Below, in pieces: positions 51,765 through 60,670 of a stretch of DNA of 64,000 nucleotides. How positions within the stretch are numbered: the stretch's first letter is position 1; each line of letters begins with the position of its first letter. A program made the translations under genes and the position numbers. The stretch is from Pseudomonas peradeniyensis. GTDB lineage: Bacteria > Pseudomonadota > Gammaproteobacteria > Pseudomonadales > Pseudomonadaceae. The DNA lies in assembly GCF_014268935.2 (NCBI RefSeq), contig NZ_JABWRJ020000003.1, forward strand, positions 921,501 through 985,500, given 5' to 3'. The notes below the pieces were generated by a model. The model had not been told where the DNA came from, searched no databases, and worked only from the letters and a program-made list of their open reading frames with translations.

Positions 51765-52964
51765 TTGGCCATCATTCATCCCAAGGTTCGCGGTTTCATC
51801 TGCACCACGACTCACCCCAAGGGCTGCGAGCTCAACGTCCGTGACCAGATCGAAGCCACCCGCAAGCTGGGCGTGCGCGAGGATGGTCCGAAGAAAGTCC
51901 TGGTGATCGGCGCCTCCAGCGGCTACGGCCTGGCCGCGCGCATCACCGCGGCGTTCGGCTTCAAGGCCGATACTCTGGGTGTGTTCTTCGAAAAGCCGGG
52001 CACCGAGACCAAGGCCGGTACCGCCGGCTGGTACAACGCCGCCGCCTTCGACAAGTTCGCCAAGGCCGAAGGCCTGTACAGCAAGTCGATCAACGGTGAC
52101 GCCTTCTCCGACGAAGCCCGCGCCAAGGTCATCGAGCTGATCAAGAACGAAATGGGCGGCCAGGTCGACCTGGTGATCTACTCCCTGGCCTCGCCGGTGC
52201 GCAAGCTGCCGCAGACCGGTGAGCTGGTGCGCTCGGCGCTCAAGCCGATCGGCCAGCCGTACAAGTCGACCGCCATCGACACCAACAAGGACACCATCAT
52301 CGAGGCCAGCATCGAGCCGGCCACCGAGCAGGAAATCGCCGACACCGTCACCGTGATGGGCGGCCAGGACTGGGAACTGTGGATCGACGCCCTGAACGCC
52401 GCTGGCGTGCTGGCGCCGCAGGCCCGCACCGTGGCCTTCAGCTACATCGGCTCCGACATCACCTGGCCGATCTACTGGGACGGCGCGCTGGGCAAGGCCA
52501 AGCAGGACCTGGACGAAACCGCCCAGCGCCTGGGCAAGAAAGTCGGTGGCAGTGCCAACGTTGCGGTGCTGAAGTCGGTGGTTACCCAGGCCAGCTCGGC
52601 GATCCCGGTGATGCCGCTGTACCTGTCGATGGTCTTCAAGATCATGCAGGAGAAGGGTATCCACGAAGGTACCCAGCACCAGCTGGACCGCATGTTCCGT
52701 GACCGCATGTACCGTGAAGACGGTGCGCCGGCTGCCCTGGACGACGAAGGCCGCCTGCGTCTGGACGACTGGGAACTGCGTGATGACGTGCAGGACGCCT
52801 GCCGTGCCATGTGGCCCAAAGTCACCACCGAGAACCTGTTCGAGCTGACCGATTACGCCGGCTACAAGAAGCAGTTCCTCAACCTGTTCGGCTTCGAGCG
52901 CGCTGACGTCAACTACGACGAAGACGTGGCCACCGACGTACGGTTCGACTGCATCGAGCTGTAA
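51765..52964 (+). CDS. fabV: Enoyl-ACP reductase FabV (triclosan-resistant type)
   Basis: 399 residues from TTG 51765 (ACGAGG upstream), giving the family N-terminus MAIIHPKVRGFICTTTHP. Nucleotide-binding VLVIGASSGYGLA and the FabV active-site Tyr-Lys region (FSYIGSDITWPIYWDGALGKAK, Y-x8-K spacing) are intact. Final reductive step of fatty-acid elongation; FabV enzymes are naturally insensitive to triclosan. Confidence 0.95.
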   Translation: MAIIHPKVRGFICTTTHPKGCELNVRDQIEATRKLGVREDGPKKVLVIGASSGYGLAARITAAFGFKADTLGVFFEKPGTETKAGTAGWYNAAAFDKFAKAEGLYSKSINGDAFSDEARAKVIELIKNEMGGQVDLVIYSLASPVRKLPQTGELVRSALKPIGQPYKSTAIDTNKDTIIEASIEPATEQEIADTVTVMGGQDWELWIDALNAAGVLAPQARTVAFSYIGSDITWPIYWDGALGKAKQDLDETAQRLGKKVGGSANVAVLKSVVTQASSAIPVMPLYLSMVFKIMQEKGIHEGTQHQLDRMFRDRMYREDGAPAALDDEGRLRLDDWELRDDVQDACRAMWPKVTTENLFELTDYAGYKKQFLNLFGFERADVNYDEDVATDVRFDCIEL

Positions 52965-52976
52965 GCAAGTCCTTGA

Positions 52977-53005
52977 CCGCGCAGCCGTTGATGACGGCTG
53001 CGCGG
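52977..53005 (+). terminator. Hairpin after fabV
   Basis: CCGCGCAGCCGT (52977-52988) pairs perfectly with ACGGCTGCGCGG (52994-53005); only TT follows, so termination may be partial. Confidence 0.65.
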
Positions 53006-53131
53006 TTCCCGCCGACGGCTTGTTAATATTCTGAAACAAATCCTCCAATGGCCCTTTGCCATGGGCACCCTCCGCCTGATCTATACCCCAGCTATTGGCC
53101 TGGCAATTCCGCCGGGGCCGAGGAGGGAGCA

Positions 53132-53818
53132 ATGGGCGCACTGCAAAAAATACAAGAACGCATTCGCCAGAAGGGCCTCAAGCGCACCTTCAAGACCTTG
53201 TTCGAACGTTACGTGTTCTTCCACTGGGAATTGTTGTGGATGGAACGCGACCTGATCAGTCCGGTGCCTCCCTACAGCCTCAAGGCCCACACGCCGGTTA
53301 CCCTGGTGCAGATCACCACCGCCAACGCCGACGCCTTCGCCGCGAATTTCGGCGACCGCGTCGAGACCATGCGCGAACTGGCCGCCGAAGGGCACACCGG
53401 GCACATGTACCTGGACGAGCAGGGCGACGCCGTGGCCTTCATCTGGGCCAGCGTGGTCGACTATCACGACAAGCACTACTACGGTTGCACCTTCCCGGTG
53501 AAACCGGGCGAATTCTTCGAGTTCGGCGGCGAGATGACCCGGCCCTACTTCGGCAGCGAGCTGTCGGTGACGGCCCAGGTCGAGCTGTGGAACACCATGC
53601 GGGAGAAGGGCTGCCACAAGGTGGTGGACGTGGTGGAGACCCACAACGTGCCGGCCATGAAGCTGCACCTGCGCATGGGCTACCACGAGCAGGGGCGGGT
53701 GATGCATGTTTATGGCCTGTTCGGCCGCTGGAAGCTGTTCCGCGAGACCCGCTACGACGGCTCGCGCCTGGCAGTGCTGCGCAAGCCAGGCGTGGCGCGG
53801 GCCCTGCCGACTGCTTGA
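53132..53818 (+). CDS. GNAT-family acetyltransferase
   Basis: 228 residues from ATG 53132 (GAGGAGGGA upstream). GNAT-type layout with a central beta sheet and a C-terminal MKLHLRMGYHEQGRVMHVYGLFGRWKLF, where the helix/GY pattern resembles the acyl-CoA N-acyltransferase fold. The basic N-terminus (RQKGLKRTFKTLFERYVFF) may associate with membrane or nucleic acid. Substrate unknown. Confidence 0.72.
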   Translation: MGALQKIQERIRQKGLKRTFKTLFERYVFFHWELLWMERDLISPVPPYSLKAHTPVTLVQITTANADAFAANFGDRVETMRELAAEGHTGHMYLDEQGDAVAFIWASVVDYHDKHYYGCTFPVKPGEFFEFGGEMTRPYFGSELSVTAQVELWNTMREKGCHKVVDVVETHNVPAMKLHLRMGYHEQGRVMHVYGLFGRWKLFRETRYDGSRLAVLRKPGVARALPTA

Positions 53819-53822
53819 ACCT

Positions 53823-53910
53823 ATCGCGGGGCAAGTCGCAGCGGCGCACCGCCGCTCCCACGCTACCTTGGCCAGTTCTGAGTAGCGTGGGAGCGGGCTT
53901 GCCCCGCGAT
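53823..53910. repeat. Mosaic REP pair (long + short arm)
   Basis: Left arm 53823-53861 is 39 bases with the GCAGCGGCGCACCGCC insert; right arm 53887-53910 is the 24-base short type. Only the outer blocks pair. Confidence 0.85.
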
Positions 53911-54001
53911 AGTGCCGGTACAGCCACCGATTTTTTTGCTAGCGTGGGCGCACGACAACAGCCCGTCCGCCAGCATGGCGCGACGCCGCAGGGAGCGCGC
54001 C

Positions 54002-54910
54002 ATGAGCAGCCTCACCCAACCCGCCTGTGCCTTTCGTCATGTCGCCGCCGACGGCTACAGCCTCGGCGGATTCCGTTGGCGCCACGCCGAGCCCGACCCC
54101 GGGCGAGCGCTGGTGATCATCAACGCCGCCACCTCGGTGCGCTGTCGTTACTACTCGCGATTCGCCGACTACCTGTTCGCCCAGGGCTTCGACGTGCTCA
54201 CCTACGACTACCGCGGCATCGGCGAATCGCGCCCGGCCACGCTGCGCGGTTTCCAGGCGTCCTGGAGCGACTGGGGGCGGCTGGACTTCGAGGCGATGCT
54301 GCAACTGGCCGCCGCCGAGCATCCGGGCCAGCCGGTGCATGTGGTCGGCCACAGTTTCGGCGGCTGGGCGCTGGGGCTGGCGCCGTCGGCGGGGCAGGTG
54401 CGCCATGCAGTGCTGGTGGGGGCGCAGTTCGCCTACTGGCGTGACTATGCGGCGGACCAGCGTTGGCAGCTGTTCGGCAAGTGGCATGTGCTGATGCCGC
54501 TGTTGACCCGGCTGTTCGGCTACTTCCCCGGCAAGCGCCTGGGCTGGCTGGAGGATACCCCGGCTGGTGTCGTGCACGACTGGAGCACCCGCACGCCGTG
54601 CTACGAACACCGCCCCAGCGGGCGCCTGCTCGAGGCGGTGCCGTTCGAACAGGTGCGGGCGGCGACCCTGGCCGTCAGCCTGACCGATGATCCGTTCGGC
54701 ACGGTGGCGGCCACCGAGCGGTTGTTGGGGTATCTGCGGCAGGCCGAGCGTCGGCACCTGCGGGTGGCGCCTGTGGATATCTCGGTGGAGGAAATCGGGC
54801 ATTTCGCGTTCTTTCACGATCGGTTTCGTGAAAGTTTGTGGCCAATAGCGCTGGGGTGGCTGCGAGCAGGGCAGTTGGAGGGGCAGGTGCCGGGTAGCGT
54901 TATCAGTTGA
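54002..54910 (+). CDS. Alpha/beta hydrolase, Ser-nucleophile
   Basis: 302 residues from ATG 54002 with GGGAG upstream; a longer frame enters the REP pair. Nucleophile elbow GHSFGG, a Tyr-rich acid/oxyanion region (YDYRGIGESRP) and a C-terminal His (EEIGHFAFFHD). COG4757-like predicted hydrolase. Substrate unknown; monocistronic. Confidence 0.82.
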   Translation: MSSLTQPACAFRHVAADGYSLGGFRWRHAEPDPGRALVIINAATSVRCRYYSRFADYLFAQGFDVLTYDYRGIGESRPATLRGFQASWSDWGRLDFEAMLQLAAAEHPGQPVHVVGHSFGGWALGLAPSAGQVRHAVLVGAQFAYWRDYAADQRWQLFGKWHVLMPLLTRLFGYFPGKRLGWLEDTPAGVVHDWSTRTPCYEHRPSGRLLEAVPFEQVRAATLAVSLTDDPFGTVAATERLLGYLRQAERRHLRVAPVDISVEEIGHFAFFHDRFRESLWPIALGWLRAGQLEGQVPGSVIS

Positions 54911-54919
54911 GGGCCCCTT

Positions 54920-54966
54920 CGCGGGGCAGGTCGCATCGGCGCAGCGCCGCGACTTGCCCCGCGATG
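54920..54966. repeat. Truncated REP hairpin
   Basis: TCGCGGGGCAGGTCGC (54920-54935) and GCGACTTGCCCCGCGA near 54950-54965 pair with one mismatch; the GTGGGAGCG outer blocks are missing. Confidence 0.75.
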
Positions 54967-54980
54967 GGCGAGACGCGAAG

Positions 54981-55322
54981 TCAGGCCAGGCGCGCGAGCG
55001 GCTGGGCGGTGAACTTCACCCCGGCCAGCCCATGCTTGATCAGCGCACGGATATTGCCATGGTCGCTGCCCTCGGGCGTGGCCACCACGCTGCGGTAGTG
55101 CTCGCCGAAGGCCAGCAGCGCCTCTTGGTCGCTCAGCCCTTCCAGCAGCGCCAGGCCCAGGGTCTTGCACGAACCTTCGTTCTGCCCGGCGGCGTTGTGC
55201 ACGTCGCCGTTGTCGAAGGCCTGGGGCTGGTAGCTGTAGTTCGCGGCGATGAACGCCAGGGTGTCGGCGAAAACGTGTTCGCCGCTGGCGAGGCTGCTGC
55301 GCAGGGTGTTCAGGTCAGTCAC
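54981..55322 (-). CDS. HopJ-family protein
   Basis: 113 residues from GTG 55322 (AAGGAAAA upstream). Matches the HopJ family (HVFADTLAFIAANYSYQPQAFDNGDVHNAAGQNEGSCKTLG). Despite its name as a type III effector family, no type III genes are here and most bacteria with it lack such systems; a housekeeping role is likely. Overlaps the DUF1244 gene by 8 bases. Confidence 0.88.
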   Translation of the reverse strand: MTDLNTLRSSLASGEHVFADTLAFIAANYSYQPQAFDNGDVHNAAGQNEGSCKTLGLALLEGLSDQEALLAFGEHYRSVVATPEGSDHGNIRALIKHGLAGVKFTAQPLARLA

Positions 55323-55611
55323 GAGGTTTTCCTTGTTCGAACGCCGCCTGTTGCTCGGCGCTGGCTTCTTTCTGGTGTTGGGCTTTCCACTCGGCGTAGG
55401 GCATGCCGTACACCTGCTCGCGGGCATCGTCCAGGCTCAGCTCGATCTGGCGATCGTCGGCGGCGGCCTTGAGCCATTTGGACAGGCAGTTGCGGCAGAA
55501 GCCGGAGAGGTTCATCAGGTCGATGTTCTGCACGTCGGTGCGCTTCTGCAGATGGTCGACCAGGCGCCGGAACGCGGCGGCTTCGAGTTCGAGCTGTTGT
55601 TGCGGGGTCAT
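55315..55611 (-). CDS. DUF1244 protein
   Basis: 98 residues, helical, motif LMNLSGFCRNCLSKWLKAAAD with a CRNC pair near the middle. Conserved, unknown function. Its stop overlaps the HopJ-family start, and folM ends upstream by 13 bases; the three minus-strand genes form one unit. Confidence 0.9.
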   Translation of the reverse strand: MTPQQQLELEAAAFRRLVDHLQKRTDVQNIDLMNLSGFCRNCLSKWLKAAADDRQIELSLDDAREQVYGMPYAEWKAQHQKEASAEQQAAFEQGKPRD

Positions 55612-55624
55612 GGGCGGTGTCTCT

Positions 55625-56317
55625 TCAGGTCATGCGGTTCTTCAGATGGCGGCCACCATTGATGACCACCTGGCTGCCGGTGCTGTACTGGCTTTCGAGC
55701 AGGAACAGCACGGCATCGATCAGCGGGCGGGCGCCGGGTTCGAATTCGAGCAGGGCCTTTTTCAGGGTCTGCTGGCGGTACTGCTCGTCGCCGCCTTCCT
55801 TGAGGATCAGGAGGCCCGGCAGGATACCGTTGACGCGCACCTTGGGCGCGTACTTTTCGGCGAACGACAACACCATGTTCTGCAGCGCGGCCTTGGTCGC
55901 GGCGTAGCCGATATGGCTCTTGCTGCCGCGCGAGGAGGTCTCGTCGCAGATGTGGATGATATCGGCCTTGTCCACCTTGTTCAGCCACTCGCCGAGGGCC
56001 AGGTTGAGGTGGTAGGGCGCCTCGACGTGCAGGCGGAACATGGTGTCGAGGTTGTCCAGGCCATCGTCGAGCCACAGTGAGGCGTTGTGGATGATCGCAC
56101 GCAGGCCGTCGTAGTGGCCGTGCAGGTGGTCGATCAGGGCCTGGCGGTCTTCGCTGCGGGTCAGGTCGGCCTGGAACTGCCGGATGTTCGGGTGGGCCGC
56201 CTGGGGATGCAGGCTGCGGCTGGCGCTGACCACCGTATGGCCGGCCTGGGCCAGCTCCAGGGCCAGGGCCAGCCCGACGCGCTGGCTGGCGCCGGTGATG
56301 AGGATTGGGCTGTTCAT
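55625..56317 (-). CDS. folM: Dihydromonapterin reductase FolM
   Basis: 230 residues, SDR fold with the FolM variant cofactor motif TGASQRVG (TGxxxRxG) and active-site YAATK. Produces tetrahydromonapterin, the phenylalanine hydroxylase cofactor in pseudomonads. Start MNSPILITGASQRVG at 56317. First of the folM-DUF1244-HopJ unit. Confidence 0.88.
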   Translation of the reverse strand: MNSPILITGASQRVGLALALELAQAGHTVVSASRSLHPQAAHPNIRQFQADLTRSEDRQALIDHLHGHYDGLRAIIHNASLWLDDGLDNLDTMFRLHVEAPYHLNLALGEWLNKVDKADIIHICDETSSRGSKSHIGYAATKAALQNMVLSFAEKYAPKVRVNGILPGLLILKEGGDEQYRQQTLKKALLEFEPGARPLIDAVLFLLESQYSTGSQVVINGGRHLKNRMT

Positions 56318-56393
56318 GTGCGGGCGGTCTGTTCGTCTGTCCGTGCGTGATGCCCCAGCATACCCGAACTGCGCGGCCTTGCGAGCCCGTGCC

Positions 56394-56966
56394 TCAGCGG
56401 CTGCGCAGCCCCTGGGCGCGGTCGCTCGGGGCGTGCGGCGCGGCGTTCAGCCAGCCGGCCAGCAGGCGGGTGGACAGCGGGATGAACAGGTACACCATCA
56501 AGGGGGTCAGGGCCAGGGTGCTGAGCAGTACGCGGGGTAGCAGTTCCAGCGCTGCCAGCCAGTGGCCGAACAGCAGGTTGAACAGCAGCGAGACCGGGAA
56601 GAATGCCAGCCAGATGGCCGTGGCCTGTTTCCAGCGCGGCGGTTTCTGCACTGTATTGGTGCCGAACCAGTCGTCGATGCCGCTCACGCGCCTCTCCTTG
56701 GGGCGTTCGAACAGGCCGTCGCCACGCTCAAGCCAGGCTCGGCGCGAGGCGGAATGCTCCCAGGCGTGCAGGGTCTGCTCATCGGTGAAGCGGAAGATGA
56801 TCTGGAATTCATCGCCCTCGGCCGGCGGCGCGAGGATGCCCGAGCCCAGGTAACCGGGGAAGTCGGTGGCCAGCTGCTCGCCTTCGTGCAGCCAGGCCAG
56901 CAGGTCCTGGTAGCGGCCACAGGCGGCGCGGCGCGACACCATCAGGGTGACGGGTGGGGTAGACAT
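56394..56966 (-). CDS. ABM-domain membrane protein
   Basis: 190 residues from ATG 56966 (CAGGAGA upstream). N-terminal antibiotic-biosynthesis-monooxygenase-like domain (about 1-95; FQIIFRFTDEQTLHAWEHSASRRAWL) and two C-terminal membrane helices (about 115-140 and 147-172). An upstream in-frame extension is rejected. Probably haem- or quinol-related by analogy, but the activity is not shown. Confidence 0.78.
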   Translation of the reverse strand: MSTPPVTLMVSRRAACGRYQDLLAWLHEGEQLATDFPGYLGSGILAPPAEGDEFQIIFRFTDEQTLHAWEHSASRRAWLERGDGLFERPKERRVSGIDDWFGTNTVQKPPRWKQATAIWLAFFPVSLLFNLLFGHWLAALELLPRVLLSTLALTPLMVYLFIPLSTRLLAGWLNAAPHAPSDRAQGLRSR

Positions 56967-57114
56967 CGTGTATCTCCTGGCGACGGGGCTGGCGGGTAGC
57001 CGGCCCCTTGGCATGCGGCCCGGGGTGGTGGGCGGCGCAGGCGTGCTTGCAAGAATCGGGCGCAGATTATGCGCGATCACCCATGACCGGTCAGTTTCAG
57101 CGGCTGGACGGTCG

Positions 57115-57738
57115 TCAGCAGGCGGCGGGAGCCTGGGCGTGCAGCTCGGGGTGGGCCTGGCGGTGGGCCTGCAGGATGTACTCGCGCAGGCGTTCGATCT
57201 CTTCGGCCGGGCTGTGCGACAGGTCATAGGCGGCCAGGCGCGGGCCGATGCGCCGGCGCAGCACGCCGTGCAGGCCGATCGGCGGGATATCCGCGGCGGC
57301 GAAGCGCAGCTTGAAGTGGGACGGTGCCTCGCGCCGGCCACGGACTTCCAGCAGCACGCCCTTGAACGAGATATCCCGCACCCACAGGTCGCTGGCCTGG
57401 CCATGGTCGTCGAGCAGCGCGCTCGGCCGCTCCAGCGACAGGCGCCAGGGCCGCAGCATGGGGCCGTCCTCGTAGATGTCCGGCGAGCCCAGTTGCAGGT
57501 GCAGGGCGTGGAATTCGTCCTCGACCAGTTGCAGGGGGAAGCTCAGCTGCTGGTTGTTGAAGCTGGCCTGCAGGGTCACCTGCTCGTTGGCCACCAGGCG
57601 GGTGAGCAGGTCCTTCAGACGACGGTCGCCATTGACCAGCAGGCTCGACATGGGGTCGGCCAGGTTCAGCTGGGGCGAATGCTGCATGTCCTGGATGAAA
57701 TCCAGTTCGTCCTGGGAGAGTAGGGCGTCTGCTTGCAT
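57115..57738 (-). CDS. PilZ-domain protein, YcgR-like layout
   Basis: 207 residues from ATG 57738. N-terminal YcgR-type half (about 1-95) and a C-terminal PilZ domain with D122-I-S124-F-K-G127 (DxSxxG). The RxxxR partner is not exact: the nearest basic residues are R96, R99 and R104. Binding of c-di-GMP is therefore uncertain. An upstream GTG (57780) would add 14 residues but lacks a ribosome site. Confidence 0.8.
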   Translation of the reverse strand: MQADALLSQDELDFIQDMQHSPQLNLADPMSSLLVNGDRRLKDLLTRLVANEQVTLQASFNNQQLSFPLQLVEDEFHALHLQLGSPDIYEDGPMLRPWRLSLERPSALLDDHGQASDLWVRDISFKGVLLEVRGRREAPSHFKLRFAAADIPPIGLHGVLRRRIGPRLAAYDLSHSPAEEIERLREYILQAHRQAHPELHAQAPAAC

Positions 57739-57922
57739 GGTCGAACTCGAAGGGGCGATCGGTAAGGGCGATTTCTTCACGGCTGTCGACAGTGGGCAAT
57801 ACGCTTTGTTCCGGTCATTCGTCGGATAATCCTGAAGCGTGTGACTTTAGGCATAGGCGGCCTTTTGCCACTGTCGAGTGCTAGTATCCTACGTTTTCAC
57901 TCAGTTTCGGAATCCTCACCCG

Positions 57923-58378
57923 ATGAAAGTCGCCATTATTTCCGGTTCGGTCTACGGCACCGCCGAAGAAGTCGCCCGTCACGCCGAGTCGCTGCTCAAG
58001 GCCGCCGGCCTTGAAGCCTGGCACGCCGCCCGCGCCACCCTGCAGGACATCGAGGGCTTCGCCCCGGACGCGCTGCTGGCGGTGACCTCGACCACGGGCA
58101 TGGGTGAACTGCCCGACAGCCTGATGCCGCTGTACAGCACCATTCGCGATGTGCTGCCGGCGGCCTGGCGCGGTTTGCCTGGGGCGGTGATCGGCCTGGG
58201 TGACTCGAGCTATGGCGACACCTACTGCGGCGGCGGCGAGCAGATGCGCGAGCTGTTCGCCGAGCTGGGGGTGAACGAGGTGCTGCCGATGCTGCGGCTC
58301 GACGCCAGCGAGACGGTGACGCCGGAGACCGATGCCGAGCCGTGGTTGACGGAGTTTGTGGCAGCACTCAAAGGTTAA
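57923..58378 (+). CDS. MioC-type flavodoxin
   Basis: 151 residues from ATG 57923. FMN-binding pattern SGSVYGTAEEVARH, then TSTTGMGELPDS and GLGDSSYGDTYCGGGEQM. Short-chain flavodoxin of the MioC/YqcA group, an electron carrier. The upstream in-frame start at 57878 is rejected for lack of a ribosome site. Confidence 0.87.
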   Translation: MKVAIISGSVYGTAEEVARHAESLLKAAGLEAWHAARATLQDIEGFAPDALLAVTSTTGMGELPDSLMPLYSTIRDVLPAAWRGLPGAVIGLGDSSYGDTYCGGGEQMRELFAELGVNEVLPMLRLDASETVTPETDAEPWLTEFVAALKG

Positions 58379-58385
58379 ATTGCCC

Positions 58386-58440
58386 GTGTAGGAGCGGCCT
58401 TGCCGAGGCGTCGGACCGGTCGGCAAGGCCGCTCCTACAC
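58386..58440. repeat. Inverted repeat pair, GGCCTTGCCGA-type REP-like
   Basis: Perfect 21-base arms at 58386-58406 and 58420-58440, between the converging flavodoxin and LysR genes; may also act as a terminator. Confidence 0.88.
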
Positions 58441-58447
58441 GTCCGCG

Positions 58448-59332
58448 TCATGCTTCGTCGCGTTCGCGCAACAACGCCAGCCACGCCTGTGCCGCCCGCG
58501 ACAGATAAGCCCCGCGCCGCCAGATGAAGGCGATGTCCCAACGCAGATGTTCCGGCGCCCGTAACGGCAAACGCACCACCCCGGGCCGCTCCAGCGCCCG
58601 CGCGACGATCGCCGGCAGCAGCACCACGCCTTGACCGGCCGCCACCAGCGCGGCGAGAAAGTCCGCCTGGCCGCTGCGTCCGCCTTCCCTGGGCGTGAAG
58701 CCCTCCTGCTGGCAGGCACTGAGCAACCGATCGTTCAACACGAAGCTGCGCTGGTACAGCAGGAACGGCGTGTCGGCCAGTTGCGCCAGGGCGACGTCGG
58801 CTTGCCCGGCCAGCGGATGGCCGGCGGGCAGCAAGGCCTCCAGCGGCTCGTTGCAAAAAGGTTGGTAGTCGAACGCCGGATCGCTCGGCGTCAGGCTGCC
58901 GCCCAGTTCCAGCTCGCCACTTCTCACCGCCTGCTCGACCATGCGGCTGCCGCCTTCGAGCAGCTGGATCGAGATGTTCGGATGCCGCCGCCGGTACTCG
59001 GCGAACAACCCGGCGAACAGCGCGTCGCTGCCCAGCAGCGGCAGGCCCAGGCGCAGCTCGCCGCGGGCCATCTGGCTGAGGTCGTCCAGTTCGCTCTGCA
59101 GCTCCTGGCGCTGGCGCAACAGCGCTTCGCCCCGCTCGAGGACGATGCGCCCGGCGGCGGTCAGCAGCAACTGCGAACCCTGGCGCTCCAGCAGGGGCTG
59201 GCCGATATCCTGTTCCAGCTGGGCGACCTGCTTGCTCACCGCCGACTGGCTGATGTGCAGGGTGGTTGCCGCCTGGGTGAAGCCACCCTTGTGGACGACC
59301 TCGATGAAACTGCGCAGCTGTTTGAATTCCAT
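58448..59332 (-). CDS. LysR-type regulator of the cid/lrg pair (CidR-like)
   Basis: 294 residues, LTTR with HTH (MEFKQLRSFIEVVHKGGFTQAATTLHISQSAVSKQVAQLEQ) and effector domain. It lies divergent from the cidA/lrgA-cidB/lrgB genes with a 102-base gap, so it probably regulates them. The ATG at 59332 is used; the open frame continues upstream antisense through the cidA/lrgA-type gene. Confidence 0.88.
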   Translation of the reverse strand: MEFKQLRSFIEVVHKGGFTQAATTLHISQSAVSKQVAQLEQDIGQPLLERQGSQLLLTAAGRIVLERGEALLRQRQELQSELDDLSQMARGELRLGLPLLGSDALFAGLFAEYRRRHPNISIQLLEGGSRMVEQAVRSGELELGGSLTPSDPAFDYQPFCNEPLEALLPAGHPLAGQADVALAQLADTPFLLYQRSFVLNDRLLSACQQEGFTPREGGRSGQADFLAALVAAGQGVVLLPAIVARALERPGVVRLPLRAPEHLRWDIAFIWRRGAYLSRAAQAWLALLRERDEA

Positions 59333-59434
59333 GATCGCTCGATTCCATTCTGGAATGGCTGTCAGTCTAACAATTCGCTTCTGGCCTAGGTATGCGACTT
59401 CTACAATGGGCGTGTTGTCGAGGAACCCCCGCCC

Positions 59435-59821
59435 ATGAATCCTGCATTGCTGAAGAAAACCCTGCGCCTGCTCGCCGAGCTGGCGGCGCTGCTGGCCCTG
59501 TTCCTGATCGGTGGCCAACTGGCCGCATGGCTGGCCTGGCCGATCCCCGCCGGAGTGATGGGCCTGGCGCTGCTGCTGGGGCTGTTCGCCTGCGGCGTGC
59601 TCAAGCCGGCCACCCTGCAACTGGGCGCCGGCTGGCTGATGGCCGAGATGCTGCTGTTCTTCATCCCGGCGCTGATGAGCCTGCTGGACTACGGCAGCCT
59701 GTTGCGCAGCGAAGGCTGGCGCATCCTGCTGGTGATCGCCCTGAGCACCCTGCTGGTGATGGTGGTCACCGCGCTGACCGTGGAACTGGTGTGCCGCTGG
59801 AGGTTGCGCCATGAGCCTTGA
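59435..59821 (+). CDS. CidA/LrgA holin-like protein
   Basis: 128 residues with about four membrane helices and the family pattern LIGGQLAAWLAWPIPAGVMGLALLL. Holin-like partner of LrgB/CidB in control of murein hydrolase activity and overflow-metabolite export. Overlaps the next gene by 11 bases. Confidence 0.9.
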   Translation: MNPALLKKTLRLLAELAALLALFLIGGQLAAWLAWPIPAGVMGLALLLGLFACGVLKPATLQLGAGWLMAEMLLFFIPALMSLLDYGSLLRSEGWRILLVIALSTLLVMVVTALTVELVCRWRLRHEP

Positions 59822-60497
59822 ACCCATGCCGCTGTTCTGGCTGGCGCTGACCCTGGGCGCCTACCTGGGCAGCCGCTGGCTGTACCGGCGCAGCGGGCGC
59901 TACCTGCTGTCGCCGCTGATCCTGGTGCCGGCGCTGCTGCTGGCGGTGGCCGTGCCGCTGCACACCGCCTACGCCGAGTACGCCCGCAACACCCACTGGT
60001 TGATGGGTGTGCTGGGCCCGGTCACCGTCGCCTTCGCGGTGCCGATCTGGCAGCAGCGGGCATTGCTGGCGCGGCACTGGCCGGCGCTGCTGGTGGGTAT
60101 GCTGGCCGGCAGTGTGGCCTCGATCGGCAGTTCCTGGGCGCTGGCGCACCTGCTGGCGCTGGACGAGGCGGTCAGCCTGTCGCTGCTGCCGCGCTCGATC
60201 ACCACGCCGTTCGCCATGCCGGTGGCCCAGGACCTGGGCGGCGTGCCAGAGCTGACGGCGGTATTCGTGATGTTCACCGGCGTGCTCGGGGCGATGTTCG
60301 GTGGCATCCTGCTGCGCTGGTTGCCGCTGCGCACACCGTTGGCGCGGGGCGCGCTGTTCGGCGTCGGCGCCCATGGCGCGGGTGTCAGCCGGGCCCAGGA
60401 GGTCGGTCGCGAGGAGGGCTCGGTGGCCGGCCTGGTCATGGTCCTGACCGGGTTGCTCAACCTGCTGGCGGCGCCGCTTCTGATGAAGTTGATCTGA
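59811..60497 (+). CDS. CidB/LrgB-family protein
   Basis: 228 residues, six to seven membrane helices, motif LLPRSITTPFAMPVAQDLGG and GILLRWL...GVGAHGAGVSRA. Translationally coupled to the CidA/LrgA gene. Confidence 0.92.
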   Translation: MSLEPMPLFWLALTLGAYLGSRWLYRRSGRYLLSPLILVPALLLAVAVPLHTAYAEYARNTHWLMGVLGPVTVAFAVPIWQQRALLARHWPALLVGMLAGSVASIGSSWALAHLLALDEAVSLSLLPRSITTPFAMPVAQDLGGVPELTAVFVMFTGVLGAMFGGILLRWLPLRTPLARGALFGVGAHGAGVSRAQEVGREEGSVAGLVMVLTGLLNLLAAPLLMKLI

Positions 60498-60670
60498 CCG
60501 TTCGTGCCACTGACTCGCACGGTCATCAGGCTGGCTGCCAAGGCAACCTAATACCTTCGTATTGCCTTCTAGACTGAGCCTCGACATAGAGAGCACATGT
60601 ATGTGCCGAGGTGACATGCAATGAACGCAGCCTTGCCCTATTCCGACACTTATCCACCGGGACGACCGTG

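Noticed and set aside
54981..55322. Type III effector implying a type III secretion system
   Set aside because: HopJ-type proteins are widespread in bacteria without such systems, and no type III gene is in the window.
5468..58440. Repeated palindromic units as a CRISPR array
   Set aside because: They occur as isolated inverted pairs with no regular spacers and no cas genes; they are REP elements.
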